From the NCBI RefSeq assembly GCF_039541115.1, contig NZ_BAABFP010000002.1, positions 1,231,953-1,295,952 of the forward strand: 64,000 nt of DNA, written 5' to 3'. Below the pieces are notes generated by a model. The model was not told the DNA's origin and did no database searches. It saw only the letters and a list, made by a program, of their open reading frames with translations. The position numbers and the translations under genes are program-made. Shown one piece after another: positions 17,623 through 26,988 of this stretch (positions are counted from its first letter, which is position 1; each line of letters begins with the position of its first letter). The DNA is from Angustibacter luteus (lineage in GTDB: Bacteria > Actinomycetota > Actinomycetes > Actinomycetales > Angustibacteraceae).

Positions 17623-18516
17623 TCAGTGCGGGAAGTCGGTGCCGGTGAGGCGGCGGTAGGCCTCCAGGTAGGCCTCGCGGGTCCGGGCGACGACCCCGTC
17701 GGGCAGCGCCGGCGGCGGGAGGTCGGAACCGCGGTCCCAGCCGGACGCCGGGGAGGTCAGCCAGTCCCGCACGCCCTGCTTGTCGAACGAGGGCTGCGAG
17801 CCGCCGGGCGACCACAGCTCGAGCGGCCAGAACCGCGACGAGTCCGGGGTGAGCACCTCGTCGGCGAGCACCACGGCGCCCGCGGCGTCGACGCCGAACT
17901 CGAGCTTGGTGTCCGCCAGGACGACGCCCCGCTCGCGCGCGATGCCCTCGGCCCGGGCGTAGACGGCCAGCGTCAGGTCACGCAGCGTCGCGGCCACCTC
18001 GGCGCCCACCGTGTCCGCGACCCGCTCGAAGGTGACGTTCTCGTCGTGCTCGCCCAGCTCGGCCTTGGTCGCCGGGGTGAAGATCGGCTCCGGCAGGGGC
18101 GACCCGTCGACCAGCCCCGCCGGCAGCGGCACGCCGCAGACCGCCTGACCCGCGCGGTACTCGACCAGGCCGGAGCCGGTGAGGTAGCCGCGCGCCACGC
18201 ACTCCACCGGGTACATCGTCAGCTTCTGGGCCAGCACCGCGCGACCCTCGACCTCGGCCGGCACCGGACCGTCGACCAGGTGGTTCGGCACCAGGTCGGC
18301 GAGCTGGTCGAACCACCACGACGACATGGCGGTGAGGATCTTGCCCTTGTCGGGGATGGTCGAGGACAGCACGTGGTCGTAGGCCGAGATGCGGTCGCTG
18401 GCGACGACGAGCAGGTGCCCGGCCTCGTCGTCCGGCTCGTAGAGGTCGCGGACCTTGCCCGAGTAGATGTGCCGGTAGCCCGGCAGCGGTGGCGCCACGG
18501 GGATGTTGGCGATCAC
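17623..18516 (-). CDS. purC: SAICAR synthetase
   Basis: 297-residue phosphoribosylaminoimidazole-succinocarboxamide synthase, which joins CAIR and aspartate using ATP. Typical blocks are [15 protein letters not shown] near residue 15, [23 protein letters not shown], the [16 protein letters not shown] segment, and [11 protein letters not shown] with [14 protein letters not shown]. Length fits the long yeast/actinobacterial form. GTG 18516 overlaps the purD stop as GTGA, so purD-purC is one operon separate from purSQL. Confidence 0.96.
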   Translation of the reverse strand: MIANIPVAPPLPGYRHIYSGKVRDLYEPDDEAGHLLVVASDRISAYDHVLSSTIPDKGKILTAMSSWWFDQLADLVPNHLVDGPVPAEVEGRAVLAQKLTMYPVECVARGYLTGSGLVEYRAGQAVCGVPLPAGLVDGSPLPEPIFTPATKAELGEHDENVTFERVADTVGAEVAATLRDLTLAVYARAEGIARERGVVLADTKLEFGVDAAGAVVLADEVLTPDSSRFWPLELWSPGGSQPSFDKQGVRDWLTSPASGWDRGSDLPPPALPDGVVARTREAYLEAYRRLTGTDFPH

Positions 18517-19802
18517 GCGCGGACCTCCTGAGCGAGGGCGGCCGCGGCCGCGATGTCGGTGCGGTGCTGCCCACCGTCCAGCTCGACCCGACCCAGCGCG
18601 TCGTACGCGACGGCGCGGGCGTCGTCCAGGGTCGTCCCCACCCCGACGACCGACAGCACCCGTCCCCCGGACGAGACGACGTCGTCGCCGCGCCGCGCCG
18701 TGCCGGCGTGCAGGACGGACGCCCCCGGTACGGCCGCCGCCGCGTCGAGCCCCTGCAACACCCCGCCCGTCGTCGGCGCGACCGGGTAGCCGGGGCTGGC
18801 CAGGACGACGGTCACGGCCGCCTGGTCGGACCAGCGCAGCGGCGGGTGGTCGGCGAGCGTGCCGGTGGCGGCCGCACGCAGCAGCGCGCCGAGCGGGGAC
18901 TCGAGCCGAGCCAGCACCACCTGCGTCTCCGGGTCACCGAAGCGGGCGTTGAACTCCACCACCCGCGGGCCGCGCGAGGTCATCGCGAGGCCCACGTAGA
19001 GCAGTCCGGCGAACGGGGTACCGCGGCGGGCCATGGCGTCGACCGTCGGCTGCGCGACCCGCGCCAGGACGTCCTCGACCAGGGTCGGCTCGGCCCAGGG
19101 CAACGGGGTGTACGCCCCCATCCCGCCGGTGTTCGGGCCGGCGTCGCCGTCCAGCAGGCGCTTGAAGTCCTGGGCGGGTTCGAGCGGGACGACGCTCACG
19201 CCGTCCGTGACGCAGAACAGCGACACCTCGGGGCCGTCCAGGAACTCCTCGACCACGACCTGGGCCACCTGGCCGGCGGCGGCGCCGTGCGCCAGGCAGG
19301 CCCGGGCGTGCGCGAGCGCCTCCGCCCGGTCGTCGGTGACCACGACGCCCTTGCCGGCGGCGAGGCCGTCGTCCTTGACGACGTGCGGGGCACCGAGGGC
19401 GTCCAGCGCCTGCTCGACCTCGGCGTCGGTCCGGCAGACGTGCGCCAGCGCGGTCGGCACGTCGGCCTCGGCCATGACGTCCTTGGCGAATGCCTTGCTG
19501 CCTTCCAGCTGGGCCGCCGGGCCGGTCGGGCCGAAGCAGTCGATGCCGGCGGCCCGGACCGCGTCGGCGACCCCGGCCACGAGCGGAGCCTCGGGCCCGA
19601 CGACGACCAGGTCGGCCCCCCAGGTGGTGGCCAGCGCGGCCACGGCCGGGCCGTCCATCGGGTCGACGGCGAGCAGCTCAGCCTGGTCGGCCATGCCCGG
19701 GTTGCCCGGGGCCGCGGCGATGGCGGAGACCTCCGGATCGCGGGCCAGCGCCTGCACCAGGGCGTGCTCGCGGGCGCCGGTTCCGAGGACGAGGACCTTC
19801 AT
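18513..19802 (-). CDS. purD: phosphoribosylamine-glycine ligase
   Basis: 429-residue GAR synthetase (step two of purine synthesis), ATP-grasp fold. It starts [16 protein letters not shown], and shows [17 protein letters not shown], the [15 protein letters not shown] strand and [16 protein letters not shown], which provides metal and ATP ligands. ATG 19802 is used because an upstream in-frame ATG would precede the canonical start. TAGGCT eight bases before it suggests a leaderless transcript. A GC-rich hairpin lies 36-69 bp upstream. It is coupled to purC by a GTGA overlap. Confidence 0.96.
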   Translation of the reverse strand: MKVLVLGTGAREHALVQALARDPEVSAIAAAPGNPGMADQAELLAVDPMDGPAVAALATTWGADLVVVGPEAPLVAGVADAVRAAGIDCFGPTGPAAQLEGSKAFAKDVMAEADVPTALAHVCRTDAEVEQALDALGAPHVVKDDGLAAGKGVVVTDDRAEALAHARACLAHGAAAGQVAQVVVEEFLDGPEVSLFCVTDGVSVVPLEPAQDFKRLLDGDAGPNTGGMGAYTPLPWAEPTLVEDVLARVAQPTVDAMARRGTPFAGLLYVGLAMTSRGPRVVEFNARFGDPETQVVLARLESPLGALLRAAATGTLADHPPLRWSDQAAVTVVLASPGYPVAPTTGGVLQGLDAAAAVPGASVLHAGTARRGDDVVSSGGRVLSVVGVGTTLDDARAVAYDALGRVELDGGQHRTDIAAAAALAQEVRA

Positions 19803-19837
19803 GGGCCGCGAGCCTATCCAGGCCCGGGCAGCACGAA

Positions 19838-19871
19838 GCCCCCGGGAGGCAGGGGGGTTTCTCACGGGGGC
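19838..19871. terminator. GC-rich hairpin upstream of purD
   Basis: GCCCCCG (19838..19844) pairs with CGGGGGC (19865..19871) around a 20-base loop that can pair further. It lies between the aminotransferase stop and the purD start, 36 bp before purD. It could end the aminotransferase transcript. No T tract is present, so termination by this structure is uncertain. Confidence 0.4.
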
Positions 19872-20037
19872 CTCGTCCGAGGCAGGACCGTCATTGGGGG
19901 GGTGGTGACGGTGCCGTTCTCGGCGCCGGCGAACCGGCTGGACGGAAGATTGTCAGATCAACCGCCTGCGCGCTACCCCCTGGGGACAATTATCCGATGT
20001 CCGAATTCGTCCCACTACGGACGGTGATCAACTTCGA

Positions 20038-21447
20038 CTATGAGAGCGTGCTCACGACCTCGGTCAGCGCGTCGTCGAGCAAGTCGAGGCCAAGGCGCGC
20101 CTCACCCTCCGTCACAGTGCACGGCGGCACCACGTGCAGCCGGTTCATGTTCACGAACGGCAGCAGGCCACGCTTCTTGCACGCCCCGACCAGCGCGTTC
20201 ATGGGCGCCGCCGCGGCCCCCGACGCGTTGTACGGCACCAGCGGCTCGCGCGTCGCACGGTCCTTCACCAGCTCGAGCGCCCAGAACACGCCCAGACCGC
20301 GGACCTCACCGATCACCTCGTGCTTGCCCTGGAGCTCGGCCAACCGCGGTCCGATGACCTCGGCGCCGATCCGGGCGGCGTTCTCGATGATCCCCTCGTC
20401 CGTCATGGCGGTGATCGTGGCCACCGCGGCCGCACAGGCCAACGGGTGCCCCGAGTAGGTCAGCCCACCGGGGTACGGGCGCTCGCGGAACGTCTCGTAG
20501 ACGGGGCCGTTGATCAGCACGCCGCCGAGCGGCACGTAGCCGGAGTTGACCCCCTTGGCGAACGTGATGAGGTCCGGCGCCAGCGTCCCGCCGCCGGTCG
20601 CCTGGAAGTGTTCGACGCTGAACCAGGCACCGCTGCGCCCGAAGCCGGCCATCACCTCGTCGGCGATCCACAGGATGCCGTAGCGGTCGCAGATCTCCCG
20701 GACGCCGGCCAGGTAGCCCGGCGGCGGCACCATGATCCCGGCGGTGCCGGGGATGGTCTCCAGCACGATCGCCGCGATGGTCGCCGGGCCCTCCATCTGG
20801 ACGACGGCCTCGAGGTGCTCGAGCGCGCGGGCGCACTCCTCGTCGTCCGTGCTGGCGTGGAAGGCCGACCGGTACGTGTACGGGCCGAAGAAGTGCACGA
20901 CGCCCTCGGCGCCGGTGTCGTTCGGCCAGCGGCGCGGGTCGCCCGTCATGTGGATCGCCGCCTGGGTGTGCCCGTGGTAGCTGCGGTAGCGGGTGAGCAC
21001 CTTGCGGCGGCCGGTGTGCAGGCGAGCCATCCGGACGGCGTTCTCGATGGCCTCCGCGCCGCCGTTGGTGAAGAACACGTGGTTCAGGTCGTCGCCCGGG
21101 GCGCGCTCGACGATCAGCCGCGCGGCCTCGCTGCGGGCGGCGTTCGCGTGCTGCGGCGCGACCGTGCAGATCTTCGCCGCCTGCTCCTGGATGCCGCGCA
21201 CGACCGCCGGGTGCTGGTGGCCGATGTTCGTGTTGACGAGCTGGCTGCTGAAGTCCAGCAGCGGGCGGCCGCTGCCGTCCCAGATCCAGCTGCCCTGGGC
21301 GCCGGTGATCACCATCGGGTCCAGCGCGCCCTGGGCGGACCAGGAGTGGAACACGTGCGCGCGGTCCAGGTCGTGGGTGCGCTGGGCGCCGTCCAGGTCG
21401 AGGGGCGGGGCGGCGGGCGCGAGGGACTCCACGGTCACGGTGCTCAT
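20038..21447 (-). CDS. class III (PLP-dependent) aminotransferase
   Basis: 469-residue omega-amino-acid-type transaminase. PLP site features are TNGGAEAIENAVRMAR, then IADEVMAGFGRSG (Asp contacting the pyridine N) and ITFAKGVNSGYVPLGGV with the Schiff-base Lys. The FHSWSAQGALDPMVI opening resembles taurine/beta-alanine:pyruvate-type enzymes, but a putrescine or GABA role is equally possible. ATG 21447 has TAGGCT seven bases upstream, so it looks leaderless, and the next in-frame ATG further up is ignored. The gene stands alone, with repeat D just upstream of it. Confidence 0.85.
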   Translation of the reverse strand: MSTVTVESLAPAAPPLDLDGAQRTHDLDRAHVFHSWSAQGALDPMVITGAQGSWIWDGSGRPLLDFSSQLVNTNIGHQHPAVVRGIQEQAAKICTVAPQHANAARSEAARLIVERAPGDDLNHVFFTNGGAEAIENAVRMARLHTGRRKVLTRYRSYHGHTQAAIHMTGDPRRWPNDTGAEGVVHFFGPYTYRSAFHASTDDEECARALEHLEAVVQMEGPATIAAIVLETIPGTAGIMVPPPGYLAGVREICDRYGILWIADEVMAGFGRSGAWFSVEHFQATGGGTLAPDLITFAKGVNSGYVPLGGVLINGPVYETFRERPYPGGLTYSGHPLACAAAVATITAMTDEGIIENAARIGAEVIGPRLAELQGKHEVIGEVRGLGVFWALELVKDRATREPLVPYNASGAAAAPMNALVGACKKRGLLPFVNMNRLHVVPPCTVTEGEARLGLDLLDDALTEVVSTLS

Positions 21448-21509
21448 GACGGCCAGCCTAGGTCGGCCACGCCGTCCCGTGTCGAACACTGTGTACGCCG
21501 ATCGCGCCC

Positions 21510-21613
21510 GGCCCCTTCCACCCCGTCACCCACGGTTCCGCCGCTCAGGCCGGTTTCCGCCGTCCAACCCGGTTTCCGGACGTCGAAACCGGCCTGAGCG
21601 TCGGAAAGGGGCC
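21510..21613. repeat. palindromic repeat family D, copy 1
   Basis: Core arms CGCTCAGGCCGGTTTC (21542..21557) and GAAACCGGCCTGAGCG (21585..21600) form a perfect 16-bp stem, with CGTCC/GGACG inside and GGCCCCTT/AAGGGGCC outside. It lies between the upstream end of the aminotransferase gene and the stop of the acyl-CoA dehydrogenase gene. The AACCCGGTTTCC loop motif is shared with copy 2 at 58951..59044. Confidence 0.75.
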
Positions 21614-21648
21614 TGGATGGCGGAAGCCGGGGGAGGGTGTGGGGCGGG

Positions 21649-22830
21649 TCAGCGGAAGGCGTCGATGCCCGTCAGGGCCTGGCCGACGACGAGGGTGTGC
21701 ACCTCGGACGTGCCCTCGTACGTGAGCACGGACTCCAGGTTGTTGGCGTGCCGCAGCACCGGGTACTCCAGCGAGATGCCGTTCGCGCCCAGGATGGTGC
21801 GGCACTCGCGGGCGATCTTGATGGCCTCACGCACGTTGTTGAGCTTCGCGACGCTCACCATCTGCGGCGTCGCGGTGCCGGCCTCCTTGGCGCGGCCTAG
21901 GTGGTGCGCGAGCAGGAACGCCTTGTCCAGCTCGAGCGCCATGTTCGCCAGCTTCTCCTGGGTGAGCTGGAAGCCCGCGATGGGCTTGCCGAACTGCACG
22001 CGGTTCACCGCGTAGTCGATCGCCGTCTCGAGGCAGTCGCGAGCCGACCCGATGACCCCCCAGACGATGCCGAAGCGGGCCTCGGTCAGGCACGACAGCG
22101 GACCGCGCAGGCCCTTGACGCCGGGCAGCACCGCCGAGCCCGGCAGCCGCACGCCGTCCAGCACCAGCTCGCTGGTCACGGACGCCCGCATCGAGAGCTT
22201 GTGCTTGATCAGCGGGGCGCTGAACCCCGGCGCATCCGTCGGGACGACGAAACCGCGCACCCCGTCATCCGTGCTCGCCCAGACAATGGCCACGTCGGCG
22301 ACCGAGCCGTTGGTGATCCACATCTTGGCGCCGTCCAGCACCCAGTCGTCGCCGTCCCGCTTCGCGCGGGTGCGCATGTTGCCGGGGTCGCTGCCGTGGT
22401 CCGGCTCGGTCAGGCCGAAGCAGCCGATCGCCTCGCCCGCAGCCATCCGGGGCAGCCACTCCTGCTTCTGCTCCTCGCTGCCGTAGGCGTGGATCGCGAA
22501 CATGGCCAGGCTGCCCTGCACCGACACCATCGACCTGATCCCGGAGTCAGCAGCCTCGATCTCCATCGCGGCCACGCCGTAGGACGTCGCGTTCAGCCCG
22601 GCGCAGCCGTAGCCCTCGAGGTGCATGCCCAGCACGCCGAGCTTGCCGAACTCCAGGGCGAGCTCGCGGGCCGGCAGCGTGCCCGCCTCGAACCACTCGG
22701 CCACGTGCGGGCTGACGTGCTCGGCGACCATCGCCCGGACGGACGACTGGATGTCGCGCTCGTCGTCGGTGAGCAGGTCGGACAGCTTCAGCAGCTCCAG
22801 CGGTGCGATGCGTGCGCTCATGGCGGACAT
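21649..22830 (-). CDS. gcdH: acyl-CoA dehydrogenase, glutaryl-CoA dehydrogenase type
   Basis: 393-residue FAD enzyme, probably oxidising and decarboxylating glutaryl-CoA to crotonyl-CoA in lysine/tryptophan breakdown. The glutaryl-CoA dehydrogenase pattern is strong: IRSMVSVQGSLAMFAIHAYGSEEQKQ, CFGLTEPDHGSDPGNM, WITNGSVADVAIVWA, ARFGIVWGVIGSARDCLE, and LGANGISLEYPVLRHANNLESVLTYEGTSEVH with the catalytic Glu. The start may be ATG 22830 or 22821; neither has a clear ribosome site. It is divergent from a flavodoxin-like gene with a 26-bp gap. Homologous short-chain dehydrogenases are an alternative, but less likely. Confidence 0.88.
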   Translation of the reverse strand: MSAMSARIAPLELLKLSDLLTDDERDIQSSVRAMVAEHVSPHVAEWFEAGTLPARELALEFGKLGVLGMHLEGYGCAGLNATSYGVAAMEIEAADSGIRSMVSVQGSLAMFAIHAYGSEEQKQEWLPRMAAGEAIGCFGLTEPDHGSDPGNMRTRAKRDGDDWVLDGAKMWITNGSVADVAIVWASTDDGVRGFVVPTDAPGFSAPLIKHKLSMRASVTSELVLDGVRLPGSAVLPGVKGLRGPLSCLTEARFGIVWGVIGSARDCLETAIDYAVNRVQFGKPIAGFQLTQEKLANMALELDKAFLLAHHLGRAKEAGTATPQMVSVAKLNNVREAIKIARECRTILGANGISLEYPVLRHANNLESVLTYEGTSEVHTLVVGQALTGIDAFR

Positions 22831-22856
22831 GCTCGCACGAGGAGCATGATCGGCTC

Positions 22857-23600
22857 ATGTCGCAACCTGTCACCCGACCTCCCGCCAGGTACGACGACCT
22901 GTCGGCGGTGTTCCTCAACTGCACCCTCACCCGGTCCCCGGGTCTCTCGCACACCCAGACGCTGATGAACCTGTCCGTCGAGCTGATGCGGTCCGTCGGC
23001 GTCGCCGTCACGAACGTGCGGGCCGTCGACCACGACATCGCGCCCGGCGTGCAGCCCGACATGACCGAGCACGGCTTCGACCGCGACGACTGGCCGGCCA
23101 TCCAACGCCAGGTGATGGACGCCGACATCCTCGTGATCGGGACGCCGATCTGGTTGGGAGAGAAGTCATCCGTGGCCACGAGGGTCGTCGAGCGGCTCTA
23201 CTCCTTCTCCGGTGAGCTCACCCCGGACGGCCAGTACGCCTACTACGGCCGGGTCGGCGGCGTCCTGGTCACCGGCAACGAGGACGGCGTGAAGCACTGC
23301 GCCATGAACCTGCTGTACTCGTTGCAGCACCTGGGTTTCGTCATCCCACCGCAGGCCGACGCCGGCTGGATCGGTGAGGTCGGACCGGGCGCCAGCTACG
23401 GCGATCCGAGCGAGGACGGCGGACCGCCGATCGGGTTCGACAACGACTTCACCAACCGCAACACCACGTTCATGACGTGGAACCTGCTGCACCTGGCGCG
23501 GATCCTGAAGGACGCCGGCGGGATCCCGGCGTACGGCAACCAGCGGCCCCAGTGGTTCGAGGGCGAGCGGTTCGGCTTCGCCAATCCTGAGTACCGCTAG
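22857..23600 (+). CDS. flavodoxin-fold NADPH-dependent FMN reductase family protein
   Basis: 247-residue flavoprotein. A flavodoxin-like core starts AVFLNCTLTRSPGLSHTQTLMNLSVE (phosphate-binding loop), then DADILVIGTPIWLGEKSSVATRVVERL and GGVLVTGNEDGVKHCAMNLLYSLQHLGFVIPP, as in NADPH-dependent FMN reductases and WrbA-like proteins. The C-terminal 70 residues (DNDFTNRNTTFMTWNLLHLARIL) extend the usual fold. ATG 22857 is chosen because residues before it do not fit the fold. Its TAG stop shares the four bases CTAG with the stop of the convergent helicase gene. Confidence 0.8.
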   Translation: MSQPVTRPPARYDDLSAVFLNCTLTRSPGLSHTQTLMNLSVELMRSVGVAVTNVRAVDHDIAPGVQPDMTEHGFDRDDWPAIQRQVMDADILVIGTPIWLGEKSSVATRVVERLYSFSGELTPDGQYAYYGRVGGVLVTGNEDGVKHCAMNLLYSLQHLGFVIPPQADAGWIGEVGPGASYGDPSEDGGPPIGFDNDFTNRNTTFMTWNLLHLARILKDAGGIPAYGNQRPQWFEGERFGFANPEYR

Positions 23601-25420
23601 TCGCGCGGCTTGCGCGGCGGACGGCCTGCCGAACGGACCCCACCCGGGGCGTCCCGGTCGCGCCGCGCGGTCACCTTGCGGCCCTTGATCCTGGTGGCGC
23701 GCAACGCCTCCAGCACCTCGTCTGCCGCCGACGCCGGTACCTCGACCAGCGAGAACCGCTCGGTGATCTCGATCGAGCCGACGTCGCGTCCGGTCAGCCG
23801 GGACTCGCCGGCGATCGCACCGACGAGGTCCGCGGGACGGATGCCGGCCGCCCGGCCCAGCGAGATGTAGAGCCGGGCCCGACCCTCGCCGGGTGCACTG
23901 CGACCGCGTGGGCCGCTGGAGCCCGCGCCGCCGGACGCGCCGGCGGCGCCCGCTCGGCCCGCCGGCCGACGTCCGGCATCGCCCGCTGGGACGCTTGCCT
24001 CCGGGATCTCGGGCTCGTCATCGTCCGAGCCGCCCGAGGTCGCCTCGTGGGCCAGCTTCACCGCGGCGAGCGCGACCTGCATGACGTCGAAGTCGTCGGT
24101 CAGCGTCTCGACGACGACCCGGAACCGGTCGAGGTCGTCCTCCAGGAGGCTCTCGTAGAGCGCGGCGCGGGTGAGCTCGAGGCGGCGGGCCCGCAGGTCC
24201 GCGGTCGTGGGCACCTTCTCCATCGAGATCTTCTGGCGGGTGGCTCGCTCGATGGTCTTGAGCATGCGGTGCTCGCGCGGCTCGGCCAGCGTGATCGCCA
24301 CCCCCTCGCGACCGCCACGCCCGACCCGGCCGATCCGGTGCACGTACGACTCGGCGGCCGCGGGCACCTCGTAGTTGACGACGTGCGTGAGGTGGTCGAT
24401 GTCCAGGCCGCGCGCGGCGACGTCCGTGGCGACCAGCAGGTCCGCGGTCTGCGCGCGCAGCCGACCCATCACCCGGTCGCGCTGCTCCTGGTTCATCCCG
24501 CCGTGCAGCGCCTCGGCCCGGTAGCCGCGCCCGTTCAGGGTCTCGGTGAGCTCGTCGACCTGCTCGCGGGTGCGGCAGAACACGATCGCCGCGGTCGGGG
24601 ACTCGACGTCCAGCACCCGCCCGAGAGCGGCCGCCTTGTGCGCCCGCGCCACGACGTACGCGGTCTGCCGGACCAGCGCCTGCCCGGACGACGGCACCGC
24701 CCGCTCGATCTCGATCCGCACCGGCTCGCGCAGGTGCCGGCGGGCGATGCCGTTGATCCGGCTCGGCATCGTGGCGGAGAAGAGCACGGTCTGACGGGCC
24801 TCGGGGGTCGCGGCGAGGATCGTCTCGAGGTCCTCCGCGAAGCCCATGTCGAGCATCTCGTCCGCCTCGTCCAGCACCACGACGGCGATCGAGGTGAGGT
24901 CGAGCGTGCCGCGGTTGATGTGGTCGATGGCGCGGCCGGGGGTGGCGACGACGACGTCCACGCCCCGCTCCAGCTCGCGCAGCTGACGGCCGATCGGCTG
25001 GCCGCCGTAGATCGGCAGCACCCGTGCGCCGAGGCCGCGGCCGTAGCGGTGCAACGCCTCCGAGACCTGCATGCAGAGCTCGCGGGTCGGCACCAGCACC
25101 ATCGCGCTCGGCGCCTTGCCGCGGTCGCCGGAGCGCAGCTGCTGCAGGATCGGCAGCGCGAACGCGGCGGTCTTGCCGGTGCCGGTCGCGGCCTGGCCGA
25201 GCAGGTCGTGGCCATCGACGAGCTTGGGGATCGCTGCCCACTGGATCGGCGTCGGCTCCTCATAGCCCAGGGCGGCGAGCGCGTCCAGCAGCTCTGGGCG
25301 CAGGCCGAGGTCCGCGAACGTGCGCGCCGGCTCAGGGGGCGCGCCCGCGCTGGACTCGGTGCCGTCGTCCGCCGGACCGTCCGTGCTCTCGTCGTCGCTC
25401 ACCCGACCATCGTCGCGCAT
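23597..25420 (-). CDS. DEAD-box RNA helicase (DeaD/CsdA type)
   Basis: 607-residue ATP-dependent RNA helicase. After an acidic N-terminus (about 1-35) come the motifs in order: Q motif (TPIQWAAIP), Walker A ATGTGKTAAF, PTRELCMQ, ATPGR, DEAD in VVVLDEADEMLDMGF, SAT, then VFCRTREQVDEL, ATDVAARGLDIDHL and HRIGRVGRGG. A Gly/Ala/Arg-rich linker precedes a C-terminal DbpA-type RNA-binding domain (ISLGRAAGIRPADLVGAIAGES). ATG 25420 or GTG 25402 are the likely starts; the frame stays open upstream into repeat A, where residues resembling ADPLLEAKDPRE are repeat-encoded and not part of the native protein. Confidence 0.9.
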   Translation of the reverse strand: MRDDGRVSDDESTDGPADDGTESSAGAPPEPARTFADLGLRPELLDALAALGYEEPTPIQWAAIPKLVDGHDLLGQAATGTGKTAAFALPILQQLRSGDRGKAPSAMVLVPTRELCMQVSEALHRYGRGLGARVLPIYGGQPIGRQLRELERGVDVVVATPGRAIDHINRGTLDLTSIAVVVLDEADEMLDMGFAEDLETILAATPEARQTVLFSATMPSRINGIARRHLREPVRIEIERAVPSSGQALVRQTAYVVARAHKAAALGRVLDVESPTAAIVFCRTREQVDELTETLNGRGYRAEALHGGMNQEQRDRVMGRLRAQTADLLVATDVAARGLDIDHLTHVVNYEVPAAAESYVHRIGRVGRGGREGVAITLAEPREHRMLKTIERATRQKISMEKVPTTADLRARRLELTRAALYESLLEDDLDRFRVVVETLTDDFDVMQVALAAVKLAHEATSGGSDDDEPEIPEASVPAGDAGRRPAGRAGAAGASGGAGSSGPRGRSAPGEGRARLYISLGRAAGIRPADLVGAIAGESRLTGRDVGSIEITERFSLVEVPASAADEVLEALRATRIKGRKVTARRDRDAPGGVRSAGRPPRKPRD

Positions 25421-25470
25421 GGCGGAGCCGAGGGGCACCCGGCCGGGTCCCGCACTGGGGGACCTCTCGA

Positions 25471-25539
25471 GGGTTGCTGCCGCTTCTCGAGGGTCCTTCG
25501 CCTCGAGAAGCGGGTCTGCACCCACTGAACGTGATCAAC
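25471..25539 (-). repeat. repeat family A, copy 1 (one-armed)
   Basis: Read on the minus strand it begins TTGATCACGTTCAGTGGGT at 25539, then GCAGACCCGCTTCTCGAGG, a short loop, and CCCTCGAGAAGCGG, closing an inner hairpin. The matching outer arm is missing. It lies between the helicase start region and the acetyltransferase stop (5-bp distance). Other copies are at 32197..32273, 33376..33437 and 50137..50220. Confidence 0.85.
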
Positions 25540-25543
25540 GTCG

Positions 25544-26182
25544 TCAGGGGAGGCGGGCGAGCAGGCCGTCGCGGACGTCGGGCCACTCGTCCCGCAGGAT
25601 GGAGAAGACGACGGTGTCGCGGAACGTCCCGTCCGCGCGGCGCTTGTGCCGTCGCAGCACCCCCTCGCGGGTCGCGCCGAGCTTGGCGATGGCGGCCTGC
25701 GAGCGGGTGTTGATCACGTCCGTCTGCAGCTTGACCCGGCCGAGCCGGCAGTCGTCGAACGCGTGCCCCAGCAGCAACAGCTTGCACTCGGGGTTCACCG
25801 CCGTGGCCCACCAGCGCGGGCCGTACCCGGTCCAGCCGATGTGCGCCTTCTCGTCCCCCACCACGACGTCGCCGAGGGACGTCGTCCCGACGACGGTGCC
25901 CGCTGCACCGAGGTCACCGTCCGCGACGAGCCGGACGGTGTACGCCACCCGGTACGAGGGGTGCCCCGGCCGGAGCTCGCGGTCGCGCACCGCCGACGCG
26001 GTCGTCGCCTGCATGCCGTCCGCGTCGGCGGGACGACCGGCAGGCCCACCGCCGTACCCCGCGGCGTACACCCGTTCGTCGTCCAGGGCCTCGAACAAGG
26101 CAGGTGCGTCGCCGGCCACCATCGGGTCGAGCCGGACGACGCGCCCGACCAGCGGCCGGGCGTCGGGAGCGGTGGCACTCAT
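25544..26182 (-). CDS. GNAT-family N-acetyltransferase (RimJ/RimL-like)
   Basis: 212-residue acetyl-CoA-dependent transferase. The order of elements fits RimJ/RimL-type GNATs: VRLDPMVAGDAPALFEAL at the start, the GWTGYGPRWWATAVNPECKLLLLGHAFD region (motif A, acetyl-CoA binding), and VINTRSQAAIAKLGATREGVLRRHKRRADGTFRDTVVFSIL. ATG 26182 has TAGCGT exactly six bases upstream, arguing for leaderless translation here rather than at GTG 26188, which directly abuts the hexamer. Substrate unknown (protein N-terminus or small amine). Confidence 0.85.
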   Translation of the reverse strand: MSATAPDARPLVGRVVRLDPMVAGDAPALFEALDDERVYAAGYGGGPAGRPADADGMQATTASAVRDRELRPGHPSYRVAYTVRLVADGDLGAAGTVVGTTSLGDVVVGDEKAHIGWTGYGPRWWATAVNPECKLLLLGHAFDDCRLGRVKLQTDVINTRSQAAIAKLGATREGVLRRHKRRADGTFRDTVVFSILRDEWPDVRDGLLARLP

Positions 26183-26202
26183 GGCCACACGCTAGGGCCC
26201 GG

Positions 26203-26922
26203 CTACGACGCGCGTTGCCGCGGGAGGTCCAGCACGTGGACGACGGGGGGCGGTTCGACCGGGGCGACCGGCTGCGGGTCTCGTTGTGCCGCAGCGAGCA
26301 CCTCGGCCGGCGGGCACGCGCCGTAGTACTTGGCGAGGTCGGCCGGCGTGATGTGCACCGGGTCGCGGTCGAAGAGCGTGCCGGTGCGTTCCATCGCCCT
26401 GGCCACGAACCCGCTGCAGATGTACCGGCCGTCCACGAAGAACGTCAGCTTCGAGCCGGTCAGCATCGTCAGCGCCAGGCTCGCCAGGGTCACGAACCCG
26501 TACTTGGCGCGGCGCTGCACGACCCACTCGGCGAAGGCCAGCACCTGCCGGACGTCATGCGCGCTGGCGTGGGTGCGGACCACGACGTAGTCGCGCTCCC
26601 GGTACTTCGACGCGTGGCTGCGGACCACCCCGCTGCCGAGCGCCTCGACCAGGTCGCCGTCCACCGAGACGACCAGCGCCGCGTGGTTGAACCAGGCATA
26701 GCGCCGGTCCTCACCGTGGATGCGCAGCCGCTCGCCGAACCGGATCATCCGGCTGACCGGCCCGTGCCCACGGGTGAGCAGGAAGTCCCCCGGCGCCCAG
26801 CGCTGCGGCTCGACACCCTGCTCGAACGTGGCCGTGTGCACCGCGGTCGCCAGGTGGATCGGCGGCCGGTTCGGCGGCCGGATCGGCGGTGGGATCGGCG
26901 GTGGGATCGGCGGGACCGGCAT
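26203..26922 (-). CDS. YiiX/NlpC-P60-like papain-fold protein
   Basis: 239-residue protein. Residues 1-25 are a low-complexity PPIPPP-type tail encoded by GC-rich short repeats. The remainder fits permuted papain-fold YiiX-like hydrolases: APGDFLLTRGHGPVSRMIRFGE, the catalytic His in FNHAALVVSVDGDLVEAL, and a putative catalytic Cys in RYICSGFVARAMERTG. Members may cleave peptides, amides or lipids. A stretch rich in hydrophobics (LASLALTMLTGSKLTFFV) could touch membranes. ATG 26922 follows GAGGAG. No signal peptide is apparent. Confidence 0.65.
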   Translation of the reverse strand: MPVPPIPPPIPPPIRPPNRPPIHLATAVHTATFEQGVEPQRWAPGDFLLTRGHGPVSRMIRFGERLRIHGEDRRYAWFNHAALVVSVDGDLVEALGSGVVRSHASKYRERDYVVVRTHASAHDVRQVLAFAEWVVQRRAKYGFVTLASLALTMLTGSKLTFFVDGRYICSGFVARAMERTGTLFDRDPVHITPADLAKYYGACPPAEVLAAAQRDPQPVAPVEPPPVVHVLDLPRQRAS

Positions 26923-26988
26923 GACGCTCTCCTCGGCAGGTCGGCCAGGGTCACCTGAACCGAGCCGTGCCAGGGGTGCGCTGATACA

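Noticed and set aside
19803..20037. Purine riboswitch upstream of purD
   Set aside because: No three-way-junction layout or conserved purine aptamer loops visible, and TAGGCT close to the start suggests a leaderless transcript.
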